From an uncultured Chloroflexota bacterium (lineage in GTDB: Bacteria > Chloroflexota > Anaerolineae > UBA4142 > SHND01): DNA of 37,032 bases. Location: positions 1 to 37,032 of the forward strand of contig CALMZO010000343.1 in assembly GCA_937870825.1 (NCBI GenBank). Direction: 5' to 3'. Positions 8,381 through 16,306 of this stretch are shown here, one piece after another (positions within the stretch are counted from its first letter, which is position 1; each line of letters starts with the position of its first letter). Below the pieces are notes generated by a model, which was given only the letters and a program-made list of their open reading frames with translations, did not search any database and was not told the origin of the DNA. The translations under genes and the position numbers were made by a program.

Positions 8381-9269
8381 TTAAATTCTCCCGCACTCTG
8401 GCATACAACTCTTCCGCGCGCAATTGTTTCAGTGTGTACACATTCCCGCCCAATTTTTCTGCGAGCGTTGCGGCAAGTCCCCTGTCGAATGCTTCGTGTT
8501 CGGTGTTGATGACGACGGTGCGGATTTCCGATTTTTTGAACATGCCTGCGATGCGATGCGCTTCTTCTTGCGGCGGCAGGTCGGTCATCGAAACATTGCC
8601 CGCGCCGTCCGTCACACAAATCATCAACGGCATCACTTCGGGGTCGCGGATTTTTTCGCGGACGAGAATTTGATGCGCGAGAAGCAGTCCCGCGCTCAAA
8701 GGTGTTTTGCCCCCGACGGGAACGTCTTTTAATGCTTTTTGCGCGAGGTCAACGGAGGAGGTTGGCGGAAGCACGGTGCGCGCTTCTTCTTTTTGGAAAA
8801 CGACGAGTCCTACGCGGTCGCGTTTTTGATACGCGTCCACGAGCAGCGACATAATCGCGCCTTTGGTCGCTATCATCCGTTCGGCAGCAGCCATACTCCA
8901 AGACGCGTCGACGACGAACAGGATGCAGTTTGCCGCGCGGCGCACGCGCACTTTTTTTCGCAAATCTTGCTTTTCGACGGACAGCGCCATTTCGCTGCCT
9001 TGTTCTTTGCGTCGAAGTTGATGCGGCGCGGCGGTGCGAAACGTCGCGTCGAACGCGACATCGCTCACCTCGCCGCGCATTTCGCGCGCGCGAATATACC
9101 GTCCGCGTTTGCGTTCGGTGCGCGTGCGCGAGCGTTTGCCCGCAGTCTTGCGCGCCATTTTATCAATCGGGGTTTGAAATTTTCGGGGAGCAAACGCGTC
9201 GCCGATGGACACGGGGCGCTCGGCGGGACGGGGCGATTGTTTCGATGGGTCATGCCCCTGTCCTTGCAC
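8376..9269 (-). CDS. chlD: VWA domain of a ChlD/CobT-like chelatase subunit (frameshift-expressed)
   Basis: A 297-codon frame from GTG 9269, encoding the C-terminal half of a magnesium/cobalt-chelatase D-type subunit. Residues ~1-100 are a basic linker (RTRTERKRGRYIRAREMRGE), a hallmark of BchD/ChlD. The VWA domain follows, with MIDAS residues DASWS in LFVVDASWSM, a Thr in GGKTPLSAGL and an Asp in VTDGAGNVS. The frame is open far upstream of GTG 9269 without a stop, reaching the end of the chlI frame. A -1 shift at the A_AAA_AAG heptamer (9326-9332) would fuse both halves into a ~676-aa protein spanning 8376-10405, the usual size of the fused subunit. The GTG could be only the first available start codon. 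Its partner would be a CobN/ChlH-type subunit, not in this window. Confidence 0.85.
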   Translation of the reverse strand: MQGQGHDPSKQSPRPAERPVSIGDAFAPRKFQTPIDKMARKTAGKRSRTRTERKRGRYIRAREMRGEVSDVAFDATFRTAAPHQLRRKEQGSEMALSVEKQDLRKKVRVRRAANCILFVVDASWSMAAAERMIATKGAIMSLLVDAYQKRDRVGLVVFQKEEARTVLPPTSSVDLAQKALKDVPVGGKTPLSAGLLLAHQILVREKIRDPEVMPLMICVTDGAGNVSMTDLPPQEEAHRIAGMFKKSEIRTVVINTEHEAFDRGLAATLAEKLGGNVYTLKQLRAEELYARVRENLK

Positions 9270-9316
9270 CGATTGGTCGCTCGGCGACGGCGTATGTTCA
9301 GAGGACTCGTCAGCGG

Positions 9317-10405
9317 CTAGGGACGCTTTTTTTTTACTTCTTGTTTTTGGTCGCCTTTGGGTTGACCTTCGCTTTGCACGCCTTCCCGCGCGCGCTCGAG
9401 CTGTTTTTCCAATTGCTCGAATTTCACTTCGACATCCTGGAACGGTTTGCGTTTGAGGCGATGCGGGAGCGCGAGTTCGGCGGCGAGCAAAATATCGTGT
9501 TCGTTGATCGTCGTGCGTCCGGCGAACGCGGCATGGGCGCGCGCGGCTTTAAGAATCACGAGGTCGGCGCGGTGTCCGTCCACTTCGAGTCCCGAAGTCA
9601 ATTCTGCAATCGCGTAAATGTCCGCGTGCGAATGTTTCACGTCGGGCAATTTTTCGCGCGCGTGTTCAATTTCTTTGGACAATTTTTTCTCGGACGTTTG
9701 CCATTCGTCCACGAACGCGTTGGGGTCGCCTTCAAAGGAGAGACGGCGTTCGATAATTTCGACGCGCTGTTCCGCATCGGGAATGCCGCGAATGTCAACG
9801 GACAGACCAAAACGGTCCAAAAGTTGCGGACGCAGTTCGCCTTCTTCGGGATTCATCGTGCCGACGAGAACGAACTGCGCGGGATGTTGAAACGAGATGC
9901 CTTCGCGCTCGACATTGTTCACGCCCATCGCGGCGGAATCCAAAAGCAAGTCAACGACGTGGTCATCCAGCAAGTTTACTTCGTCCACGTACAAGATGCC
10001 GCGATTCGCGTTCGCCAAAACACCGGGCTCGAATTTTTTCTCGCCGCGTTTAATCGCGGTTTCAATGTCGAGTGTGCCAACCACGCGGTCTTCGGTCGCG
10101 CTGACAGGCAAATCCACGAGACGAACCTTGCGCCGCGCAATGGGCAGCACTTCGCCGCGCGCTTCGCGTTCCATGCACTCGTCGCACAAATGCGAATCGT
10201 GGGGATTGCAGCCGAAACGGCAATCGGCGACAACATCAATTTCGGGAAGCAGCGCGGCAAGCGCGCGCACGGCGGTAGATTTTGCCGTGCCGCGTTCGCC
10301 GCGAATCAAAACTCCACCAATGAGCGGATTGATCGCGTTGAGCACCAACGCGCGTTTCATGCGTTCTTGACTAACAATTGCGGTAAAAGGAAAAATTGCG
10401 GGCAT
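9317..10405 (-). CDS. chlI: AAA+ chelatase subunit I (zero-frame product of the chlI/chlD gene)
   Basis: A 362-aa MoxR/ChlI-type AAA+ ATPase. Walker A is GERGTAKS (residues 36-43), Walker B is LYVDEVN with D141-E142, and sensor motifs appear in [22 protein letters not shown]. Between strands 2 and 3 there is a four-Cys insertion (C62, C66, C74, C77), seen in the cobaltochelatase-like branch rather than in plant-type BchI. It would form the ATPase ring that, with the D subunit, drives Co or Mg insertion into a tetrapyrrole by a large CobN/ChlH subunit. It ends after a Gln/Lys-rich linker at a slippery A9 run. The start ATG at 10405 opens with the family-typical [15 protein letters not shown]. 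Metal specificity cannot be read from sequence. Confidence 0.9.
   Translation of the reverse strand: MPAIFPFTAIVSQERMKRALVLNAINPLIGGVLIRGERGTAKSTAVRALAALLPEIDVVADCRFGCNPHDSHLCDECMEREARGEVLPIARRKVRLVDLPVSATEDRVVGTLDIETAIKRGEKKFEPGVLANANRGILYVDEVNLLDDHVVDLLLDSAAMGVNNVEREGISFQHPAQFVLVGTMNPEEGELRPQLLDRFGLSVDIRGIPDAEQRVEIIERRLSFEGDPNAFVDEWQTSEKKLSKEIEHAREKLPDVKHSHADIYAIAELTSGLEVDGHRADLVILKAARAHAAFAGRTTINEHDILLAAELALPHRLKRKPFQDVEVKFEQLEKQLERAREGVQSEGQPKGDQKQEVKKKRP
9326..9332 (-). promoter_or_regulatory. -1 programmed frameshift heptamer A_AAA_AAG
   Basis: On the minus strand the last codons of the chlI frame are GTA AAA AAA AAG CGT CCC TAG. The heptamer A_AAA_AAG is in register with the zero frame exactly as in dnaX. 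Slipping back one base enters an open frame (AAA GCG TCC CTA GCC) that continues into the VWA domain. The zero-frame stop follows after two codons. Confidence 0.75.
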
Positions 10406-10470
10406 CGAGTCACCTGAAGAAAAATAGTTTCACGTACCGTTCCAAAAAAAGATTATAGCACTGTCGTTAG

Positions 10471-10521
10471 GAAACAAGAAACAAGAAAACAGGGAAACAA
10501 ATTTTTTTTGTTTCCCTGTTT
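10471..10521 (-). terminator. Terminator hairpin within a 7-nt-period element
   Basis: Perfect 15-bp arms (10487-10501 / 10507-10521) around a T-rich 5-nt loop lie 11 bp past the lipoprotein stop. The outer flank carries heptamers gaaacaa, gaaacaa, gaaaaca (10471-10491). It can serve as a terminator, though a T-tract after the stem on the minus strand is only partial. Confidence 0.65.
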
Positions 10522-10531
10522 GCGCTGCAAA

Positions 10532-10960
10532 TTATTTTTTGACCCATGCGTTCTGCACCAACACCAACTCGCGAACGAGACATGGGTCGTCGACGCGTGT
10601 AAGCACCAATTGCTGTCCAGCATATTTATAGGTGTACACGCCGACCTCTTGCCCCTCCGTGCAGGCGAATTCGCCCGCATTGAGCTCTCCGACGAATACC
10701 ATCAGATTTTTGGTTAAAGCATACCCGCCGAGAGAGGAGCGTCCGCCAAGCACAACAATCTCAAACACGCTGTCTTTCAATCGTAATTCTGCTGGCACAG
10801 TTTTGGTGGAATTCGGTCCCACATCAATCACGACCATATTCGTATATGTTCCATTTGGAACCGGCACTGTTTGTGGCGCTTGTGTCCCGCCGCACGCTGT
10901 AATGATCGCTAACAGCAGTATTGCCAAGACGACGAACATAATTGGAGTGAATTTATACAT
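10532..10960 (-). CDS. Small lipoprotein, function unknown
   Basis: A 142-aa protein with a textbook lipoprotein signal: MYKF, a hydrophobic core, and lipobox AIITAC with C23 as the acylated residue, followed by GGTQ. The mature part (about 120 aa) is predicted beta-rich (NGTYTNMVVIDVG, AELRLKDSVFEIVVLGG, VGVYTYKYAGQQLVLTRV), a pattern seen in small META- or lipocalin-like extracytoplasmic domains, but no family is recognised with confidence. Two Cys (in EFACTEG and DDPCLV) could form a disulfide. A purine-rich Shine-Dalgarno sequence (aggaggaac) stands upstream of ATG 10960. The gene is flanked by the chelatase genes and parB and seems monocistronic. Confidence 0.75.
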   Translation of the reverse strand: MYKFTPIMFVVLAILLLAIITACGGTQAPQTVPVPNGTYTNMVVIDVGPNSTKTVPAELRLKDSVFEIVVLGGRSSLGGYALTKNLMVFVGELNAGEFACTEGQEVGVYTYKYAGQQLVLTRVDDPCLVRELVLVQNAWVKK

Positions 10961-11100
10961 GGTGTTCCTCCTGCTTCATTGAAGCGTGTCGTGCACAGCC
11001 CTTCTGCGCGTTCTATTCACCATGATACTCCGGGGATTGCTCACAGACCAGCCCAAAAAGTAATCACTTTTTGTTCAAGTTCAAAAATGTGCGGCAGAAA

Positions 11101-11129
11101 AAAAAGAGCCGGGATATTTCCCAGCTCTT
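11101..11129 (-). terminator. Terminator of the parAB operon
   Basis: An interrupted stem (aagagc / gctctt outer, ggga / tccc inner, one C-A mismatch) spans 11104-11129. On the minus strand it is followed by a run of eight T. It lies just past the parB stop at 11138. Confidence 0.85.
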
Positions 11130-11137
11130 GCACTCTG

Positions 11138-12073
11138 CTATCCGACCAACTTGTCGTAAATTGTTTCCAGCTCTTCGTCGGAATAAAACTCGATGATAAT
11201 TTTTCCGCCGCGCTGTGAGCGATAGAGTTCGACTTTTGTTCCCAACGCGCGGCGCAAGTCTTCTTCGATGGAATGGGTGTCGGGTGGAGACGAATGCCGA
11301 ACGACGGATGACGAATGACGCTTGCCGTTGGATGTTGGACTGTTCCCGTTTTTTGCGCCTTCGTCCTTTGTCTTTCGTCCTTCGTCCGATTGCAACGCAC
11401 GTCGCACCAGCTCCTCCGTCTGCCGCACCGCCAAATTTTCTGCAATCACTTTTTGCAAGAGCGCGTTCTGTTTTTTCGCGTCGGCGATTTGGGCGAGCGC
11501 GCGCGCGTGTCCCTCGCGAATCGTTTCGTTCAACACCGCGTCTTTGAGAGCGTCGGGCATTTTCAATAAACGCAGCGCGTTCGAAATCGTCGTCCGGTCT
11601 TTGCCGACTTTTTTGGCAACCTGCTCTTGCGTCAATTCAAATTCGTGAATGAGCTGCTGGTACGCTTCCGCCTCTTCTAACGCGTTCAATTCCGCGCGCT
11701 GGATATTTTCCACGAGCGCGAGTTCCAACATTTGCTGCGGCGTCGCGCCTTTGAGAATCGCGGGGACCGTGTTCATTCCCGCGCGCTGCGCCGCGCGCCA
11801 ACGCCGTTCGCCTGCGATGAGTTGATAGCGCGAACCGTACGGCGTTTGCATTTCTTTAACCACCAACGGTTGAATCAAACCGTGTTCTTTGAGTGACGCC
11901 GCGAGTTCATCCAACGCGTCGGTTGAAAATTTTTTGCGCGGCTGTTTCGGATTCGCTTCAATGTGTGTGATGGGAATTTGGCGCACAACATTCTGCAAAT
12001 TTTCGGAAACCGTTTTTTGTGGAATCAACGCGCCGAGTCCGCGTCCGAGTCCGTGTTTGGTGGCTGTGGTCAT
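11138..12073 (-). CDS. parB: Chromosome-partitioning protein ParB, with a repeat-derived linker
   Basis: A 311-aa ParB/Spo0J CTPase-clamp protein that loads at parS and spreads along DNA. The N-terminus GLGRGLGALIPQ, the CTP-binding GERRWRAAQRAG box and ALVENIQRAELN are all present. The helix-turn-helix region is LTQEQVAKKVGKDRTTISNALRLL. The C-terminal dimerisation domain is IEEDLRRALGTKVELYRSQRGGKIIIEFYSDEELETIYDKL (read in two blocks). Between HTH and C-domain, residues ~230-262 are hydrophilic and Ser/Lys/Gly-rich and are encoded by a 7-nt-period repeat array (11289-11386), an insertion within the normal flexible linker. The start codon overlaps the parA stop (ATGA), so the two are translationally coupled. 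It acts with ParA and probably with the parS-like site at 8279. Confidence 0.95.
   Translation of the reverse strand: MTTATKHGLGRGLGALIPQKTVSENLQNVVRQIPITHIEANPKQPRKKFSTDALDELAASLKEHGLIQPLVVKEMQTPYGSRYQLIAGERRWRAAQRAGMNTVPAILKGATPQQMLELALVENIQRAELNALEEAEAYQQLIHEFELTQEQVAKKVGKDRTTISNALRLLKMPDALKDAVLNETIREGHARALAQIADAKKQNALLQKVIAENLAVRQTEELVRRALQSDEGRKTKDEGAKNGNSPTSNGKRHSSSVVRHSSPPDTHSIEEDLRRALGTKVELYRSQRGGKIIIEFYSDEELETIYDKLVG
11289..11386. repeat. Intragenic 7-nt-period element in the parB linker
   Basis: Seven consecutive heptamers from 11289 (gacgaat, gccgaac, gacggat and relatives) reach 11337. A second block of four (cttcgtc, ctttgtc, tttcgtc, cttcgtc) spans 11359-11386 in the reverse sense. 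The insertion preserves the parB frame although its own period is not a multiple of three. Confidence 0.8.
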
Positions 12074-12936
12074 TGTGCCTCCGGCGTTACAGGTAGCAAG
12101 TAGGATGTAGCAGGTATCAGGGACGCTATGTTTTCACTATCCGTTGCTACTTGATACCTGCTACATCCTACCATCCGTGCTTCCCGCATCAAAAACTCGT
12201 TCGTCAATTTTTCGTACGCTTCCGCGCCGCGCGAGTGAATGTCGAATTTCACGAGCGGCTCGCCAAAACTTGGCGCTTCGGCAACGCGCACATTGCGCGG
12301 AATCCACGTTTCAAAAATTTCATTCGGAAAATGCGCGCGCACTTCTTGAATCACTTGCGTCCCCAATCGCGCGCGCGGGTCAAACATGGTCATCACCAGC
12401 CCGAACAATTCCAAACGCGGGTTCAAATTTTCGCGCACGAGCGAAATGGTTTGCATCAATTGCGCGAGTCCTTCGAGCGCGAGATATTCACACTGCACGG
12501 GAACGACGACGAAATCTGCCGCGCACAACGCGTTCACGGTGAGAATGCCGAGCGACGGCGGGCAATCAATCAAAATGTGGTCGAACTCGTCGCGCAACGT
12601 TGCCAGCGCGCCGCGCAAAATAAATTCGCGTTCGTGCGCGTTCGCCAATTCGATTTCCGCGCCTGCGAGCATCGGCGTCGAAGGAACGACGGTGAGTAAT
12701 TCCATCGCGCTCGGCGTCAAAACCTCGCGCAGTGTTGCTCCGCCGACAAACACATCATATACGGACGCGGGCAAGGTAAAACGGTCAATGCCCACACTCG
12801 CCGACGCGTTGCCCTGCGGGTCAAGGTCAATGAGCAGCACGCGGCGTCCCTGCCATGCCAGAAACGCGCCAATGTTGACTGCGGTCGTCGTTTTGCCGAC
12901 GCCGCCTTTTTGATTAGCAAACGCAAACGAGCGCAT
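12070..12936 (-). CDS. parA: Chromosome-partitioning ATPase ParA/Soj, with a repeat-derived C-terminal tail
   Basis: A 288-aa deviant-Walker ATPase. The P-loop is KGGVGKTTTAVNIG (residues 10-23), followed by LIDLDPQGNASAS and the Walker-B-like ILIDCPPSLGILTVNAL. The ATP-bound dimer binds DNA non-specifically and is cleared by ParB, moving replicated origins apart. Homologues end soon after the helix containing YEKLTNEFL. Here about 30 further residues (roughly 256-282 of 288) are encoded by a 20-bp-armed palindromic 7-nt-period element. The stop overlaps the parB start by 4 nt. The ATG at 12936 lies ~50 nt downstream of a good promoter (12993-13021). Function is secure; whether the extra tail is tolerated or useful is unknown. 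Confidence 0.95.
   Translation of the reverse strand: MRSFAFANQKGGVGKTTTAVNIGAFLAWQGRRVLLIDLDPQGNASASVGIDRFTLPASVYDVFVGGATLREVLTPSAMELLTVVPSTPMLAGAEIELANAHEREFILRGALATLRDEFDHILIDCPPSLGILTVNALCAADFVVVPVQCEYLALEGLAQLMQTISLVRENLNPRLELFGLVMTMFDPRARLGTQVIQEVRAHFPNEIFETWIPRNVRVAEAPSFGEPLVKFDIHSRGAEAYEKLTNEFLMREARMVGCSRYQVATDSENIASLIPATSYLLPVTPEAQ
12093..12172. repeat. 7-nt-period palindromic element at the parA 3' end
   Basis: Heptamers gtagcaa, gtaggat, gtagcag and gtatcag (12093-12120) face tgctact, tgatacc, tgctaca and tcctacc (12145-12172). Arms 12100-12119 and 12152-12171 are perfectly complementary over 20 bp, with a 32-nt loop. The element is translated as the tail of ParA. Confidence 0.88.
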
Positions 12937-12992
12937 ATGTTGTGCCTGACATTATGACAAACCACTAGATGGCGTAATGCCCACGTTCGCGC

Positions 12993-13021
12993 ATTATACA
13001 CCGCCGCGCGCGGGCGCGCAA
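12993..13021 (-). promoter_or_regulatory. Promoter of parAB
   Basis: On the minus strand TTGCGC (13016-13021) and TATAAT (12993-12998) are spaced by exactly 17 nt, ~57 nt upstream of the parA ATG. Confidence 0.7.
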
Positions 13022-13026
13022 CATCC

Positions 13027-16000
13027 CTATCTATCTTTCCCCAACGCTCGTTCGTATTCGCGGCGCATTGCGCGGGCGGCGGGATTGTTTTCGAGAAATT
13101 CATGACGCACTGCGTCATCACGGATGCGCGCCGCGCGGAGAGTGAGGTCGTCCATGCCGCGCTGTAAAATTTCGCGCGCGCGTGCAGAGTCATGCGCCGC
13201 GAGGATTTGATAGCAGGTGAGAAAGACCGCGGTGGCGTCAGCGCTCTCGTCAAAATTTTGTGCGGGCAACGTGACGAGTTCGTGAACGCGTTGTTGTGCG
13301 AGTTCCGCGTCGCCTTGCAACAGCGCGACACGCGCAAGCCCGGCGCGAGCGTCGAGCGCGCGATGTCCCCGCTCGGCGCGCTGGAGGAATTCCACCGCGC
13401 TGGTGTAGGCTTGCTCGGCGTGTTCCAAGTCGCGGCGCGCAAGATACAAGTCACCTATGACGCACTGCGTCATGCCCTCGCGATAGGTCGAACCGACCTC
13501 GCGCGCGACGCGCGCCGCTTCGCGCGCATACGCGAATCCTTCTTCGATTGCGCCGCGATGGAGGGCAAGGACGGCGAGGTCACGCAGCGCGATGCTTTCA
13601 CCCGAACCGTTGCCCATTTCACGAAAGAGCCGGTGCGCTTCGCGATAGTACGGCGTCGCGCGCGAATAATTTCCGAGTTCGTAATAAATCGAGCCGAGAA
13701 TCACATTTGCCGCCGCCTGGTCAAAACGTTTGCCGATTTGGGTCGAGAGCGCGAGCGCGTCTTGCGCATAACGCAGCGCGTCATCAAAAATGGTGTTGTC
13801 AACGCCGATGTCGGCGAGGTTGACGAGCGCGGAGGATTCGCCGTAGCGATTGTGGTCCACGCGGTACAATTCCAACGCACGTTCATAAAACGCGCGCGCG
13901 TTCTCGATGTCACTCGCGCTTTGTTCGATGAGACCCGCAACATATTGGGTATCGGCTTCCAGTGCAGTCTCGTGATGCGCGCGCGCCCACTCGAACGTTT
14001 CGCGCAAAACTGCGCGCCCTTGCTCCAATTTCCCCGTCCAGTAGCAGACCCACCCCACGCGCAATTGCGCGCGGGCGTACAGCAAATCGCCGGGTGTCAG
14101 CGCTTGCATCAGCGCGTCCAAAGCGAGCAGCGCCTCGTCATAACGCGCCAGCCGTTCCAGAAAGGTTGCGCGGGCAAGCTGCAAATGTAGAACGAGTTCG
14201 GGTGAGCGGGCTGCGACTCGTTCTGCGTGCGTCAGCGCATTTTCTGCGAGTGCGAGTCCTTCGCGAAACAGACCGGTCAAATAATAGAACGTGGTGACGC
14301 CTTCGACAATGTTTGAGTCTAATAATTCAAACCACTCATTTTCGACAGCGTTTTGCCATGCTACACGCAAATTATCGAGTTCACGCCATATTTCTGTTAA
14401 AATGGTTTTTGGCTCGCTATTTTGTAATTTTGCACCGCGTTGTGCTGAAAAATGCAAATAATACGCAGAATAGTCTTTTTGTACATTATTCAGCCTGTCA
14501 AATTTTTCCGACGAAAAATAGCGTAATAATTCATGAATTTCATATCTGCCCTGTTCTGTACGTTTCAAGAGCGATTTATCTATTAAAATATCTAAATCTC
14601 TTTGTTGTGCCTTGATTATCACTTCTGCTGCGTTATGGTCGAAACCGCCGCGAAAGATGCTCGTCTGCGCCAAGACCTGCTGTTCGCGTGGTCTTAGCAA
14701 GTCCCATGAACCTTGCCACACCGCGCGCAAGCTGGAATGTCGCGCGGGGACATCCCGTTGTGTGGTAGCAAGCAAATCCAGGTTCTCGTCGAGCGCGGCA
14801 AGAATTTCTTTCAGCGTGCGCGTACGCGTCCATGCGGCGGCAAGTTCGATGGCAAGCGGCAAGCCCTCGACGCGGCGGCAAATCGCGCTGACTGCGGTGA
14901 GCGATTCGGGCGTCACGGTGAATTGTCCTGCCGCCCGCGCGGCGCGTTCCACAAAGAGCTGGACCCCTTCGCTCGCGCGCAAAGTCACCTCGTCGTCTTG
15001 AGGCGGCACACTCAAACCGTCCAGACGGAAAATGGATTCGGCGCGCACATTCAACGCTTCGCGCGAGGTCACGAGAATGGTACTTTGCGGCGCGCTCGCC
15101 ACGAGTTCGACAAGCCACACCGCGCTCGGCATCAATTGTTCGAGATTGTCCAAAATCAAGAGCAATTCTTTGCTCCGCAGGAAGGTTTGTAATTGACGCG
15201 CGGGTGTTACCGAACCGCTAAAGGTGATGCCAAGGACGTCCGCGACGGCGGTGGCAATCGAGTCGTTCAGGTTCGAGAGATTGCCATCAATCCCTGCCAA
15301 TGGAACAAAAAACGCGCCGTCTTGAAAATCGTGCTGGACGCGTTCCGCTGCCGCGAGCGCGAGCCGTGTTTTGCCCATGCCGCCCGGTGCGACGATGGTG
15401 TGCAGTCGCTGCGTGGGGTCAAGCAGGCGCGCGGTGAGGATTTCGATTTCGCGCGCGCGTCCAATCAAGGGTGTGAGTGGAGACTTGAGACCGGAGACTT
15501 GGGTTTGAGGCGGGGTGAACGTTCCACTGCGGATACTTGCGTACAGGGCGCGCGTTTCGCGTTCCGGTTCGGCGTCAAAGTGTTCCGCGAGAATATTTTT
15601 GCACTGTTCGTACTGCCCGAACGCGGCGGCGCGTTGGCTTTGCGCAACGAACGCTTGCATGAGCGCGCGATGCGCGGACTCGCGCCACGGTTCCAATTCG
15701 AGCAGACGGCGCGCGTGCGTAATCAGTGCGTCCCATTCGCGGCGATGCAGAAAAAACGCGACGAGTTGTTCCAACGCGTCAAGCGCCTGTTGATGCAAGC
15801 GTTCGCGTGTAATGACTGCCCATTCCTCGAACAGGTCACTGCCCGAATGCGTAAAGCCCGCGAGAAATTCGCCGCGATAGATTCCCGCCGCGTGTTCCAA
15901 TTCTTGCGCACACCGCGCGCACGTTTCCGCGCGGCGATGTTTGTGTTGGCGCGTTCGTTCGACGCGCGCGCGAAACTCTTGAACGTCGAGCGTGTGCGGA

Positions 16001-16299
16001 CTGGCGGGATTGAATTGAACGGTCTTGGGTGTGATGAGCAGCAAACCCGCGCTGCTCTTGGCGCTTTCGCCCAATGCGGCGCGTAAACGAAACAACGTTT
16101 TTCGCAAGTTGCTTTGCGCTTGTGTCTGTGCTTGGTCAGGATACAAAAGCCCCGTGAGCGCTTCGCGGCGATGGGGACGGTCGGCTTCGACGACGAGAAA
16201 GGCAAGCAGCGCGCGTTCTTTGTCCGAGCGAAAGACTACTGTTGCACCATCGCGTGTGATGTGAAGGGGACCGAGCAAGTTGAGAGCCAGCTGCGCCAT
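13027..16299 (-). CDS. BTAD/SARP-type activator with NB-ARC ATPase and TPR domains
   Basis: A 1090-aa AfsR-like STAND regulator. Residues ~1-95 form an OmpR-like winged helix (LALNLLGPLHI, then QAQSNLRKTLFRLRAALG). A bacterial transcriptional activation domain follows (~95-255; ITRERLHQQALDALEQLVAFF). The NB-ARC ATPase has Walker A APGGMGKTRLA, Walker B LLLILDNLEQL and the GLPLAIELAAAW motif. The C-terminal ~450 residues are tetratricopeptide repeats (YGESSALVNLADIG, YYELGNYSRATPYYREAHRLF). STAND activators stay off until a ligand is sensed by the repeats. The frame opens at 16326 but the promoter overlaps that segment, so the ATG at 16299 is preferred. An AT-rich patch interrupts the gene at about 14300-14630. 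It is divergent from the 16437 operon, its likely target. Confidence 0.93.
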   Translation of the reverse strand: MAQLALNLLGPLHITRDGATVVFRSDKERALLAFLVVEADRPHRREALTGLLYPDQAQTQAQSNLRKTLFRLRAALGESAKSSAGLLLITPKTVQFNPASPHTLDVQEFRARVERTRQHKHRRAETCARCAQELEHAAGIYRGEFLAGFTHSGSDLFEEWAVITRERLHQQALDALEQLVAFFLHRREWDALITHARRLLELEPWRESAHRALMQAFVAQSQRAAAFGQYEQCKNILAEHFDAEPERETRALYASIRSGTFTPPQTQVSGLKSPLTPLIGRAREIEILTARLLDPTQRLHTIVAPGGMGKTRLALAAAERVQHDFQDGAFFVPLAGIDGNLSNLNDSIATAVADVLGITFSGSVTPARQLQTFLRSKELLLILDNLEQLMPSAVWLVELVASAPQSTILVTSREALNVRAESIFRLDGLSVPPQDDEVTLRASEGVQLFVERAARAAGQFTVTPESLTAVSAICRRVEGLPLAIELAAAWTRTRTLKEILAALDENLDLLATTQRDVPARHSSLRAVWQGSWDLLRPREQQVLAQTSIFRGGFDHNAAEVIIKAQQRDLDILIDKSLLKRTEQGRYEIHELLRYFSSEKFDRLNNVQKDYSAYYLHFSAQRGAKLQNSEPKTILTEIWRELDNLRVAWQNAVENEWFELLDSNIVEGVTTFYYLTGLFREGLALAENALTHAERVAARSPELVLHLQLARATFLERLARYDEALLALDALMQALTPGDLLYARAQLRVGWVCYWTGKLEQGRAVLRETFEWARAHHETALEADTQYVAGLIEQSASDIENARAFYERALELYRVDHNRYGESSALVNLADIGVDNTIFDDALRYAQDALALSTQIGKRFDQAAANVILGSIYYELGNYSRATPYYREAHRLFREMGNGSGESIALRDLAVLALHRGAIEEGFAYAREAARVAREVGSTYREGMTQCVIGDLYLARRDLEHAEQAYTSAVEFLQRAERGHRALDARAGLARVALLQGDAELAQQRVHELVTLPAQNFDESADATAVFLTCYQILAAHDSARAREILQRGMDDLTLRAARIRDDAVRHEFLENNPAARAMRREYERALGKDR
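13102..13118. repeat. 17-bp palindrome, copy 2
   Basis: Identical to the palindrome at 4767. Here it lies near the 3' end of the BTAD activator gene and is read on the minus strand as Asp-Asp-Ala-Val-Arg-His. Confidence 0.8.
13457..13473. repeat. 17-bp palindrome, copy 3
   Basis: Identical to copies at 4767 and 13102. In the BTAD gene it is read as Met-Thr-Gln-Cys-Val-Ile, a different codon phase from copy 2. Confidence 0.8.
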
Positions 16300-16306
16300 T
16301 CGCCGA

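Noticed and set aside
9638-9653. Second parS candidate (TGTTTCACGT half)
   Set aside because: Only one half matches; 12 of 16 positions in coding DNA is not convincing.
8930-10417. Long plus-strand open frame (495 codons)
   Set aside because: It lies antisense to the chlI/chlD genes, has no domain, and is rich in Arg, Phe and His as expected from reading CG-rich DNA on the wrong strand.
13192-14190. Plus-strand frame of 332 codons within the BTAD gene
   Set aside because: Antisense shadow; the minus-strand TPR repeats are unmistakable.
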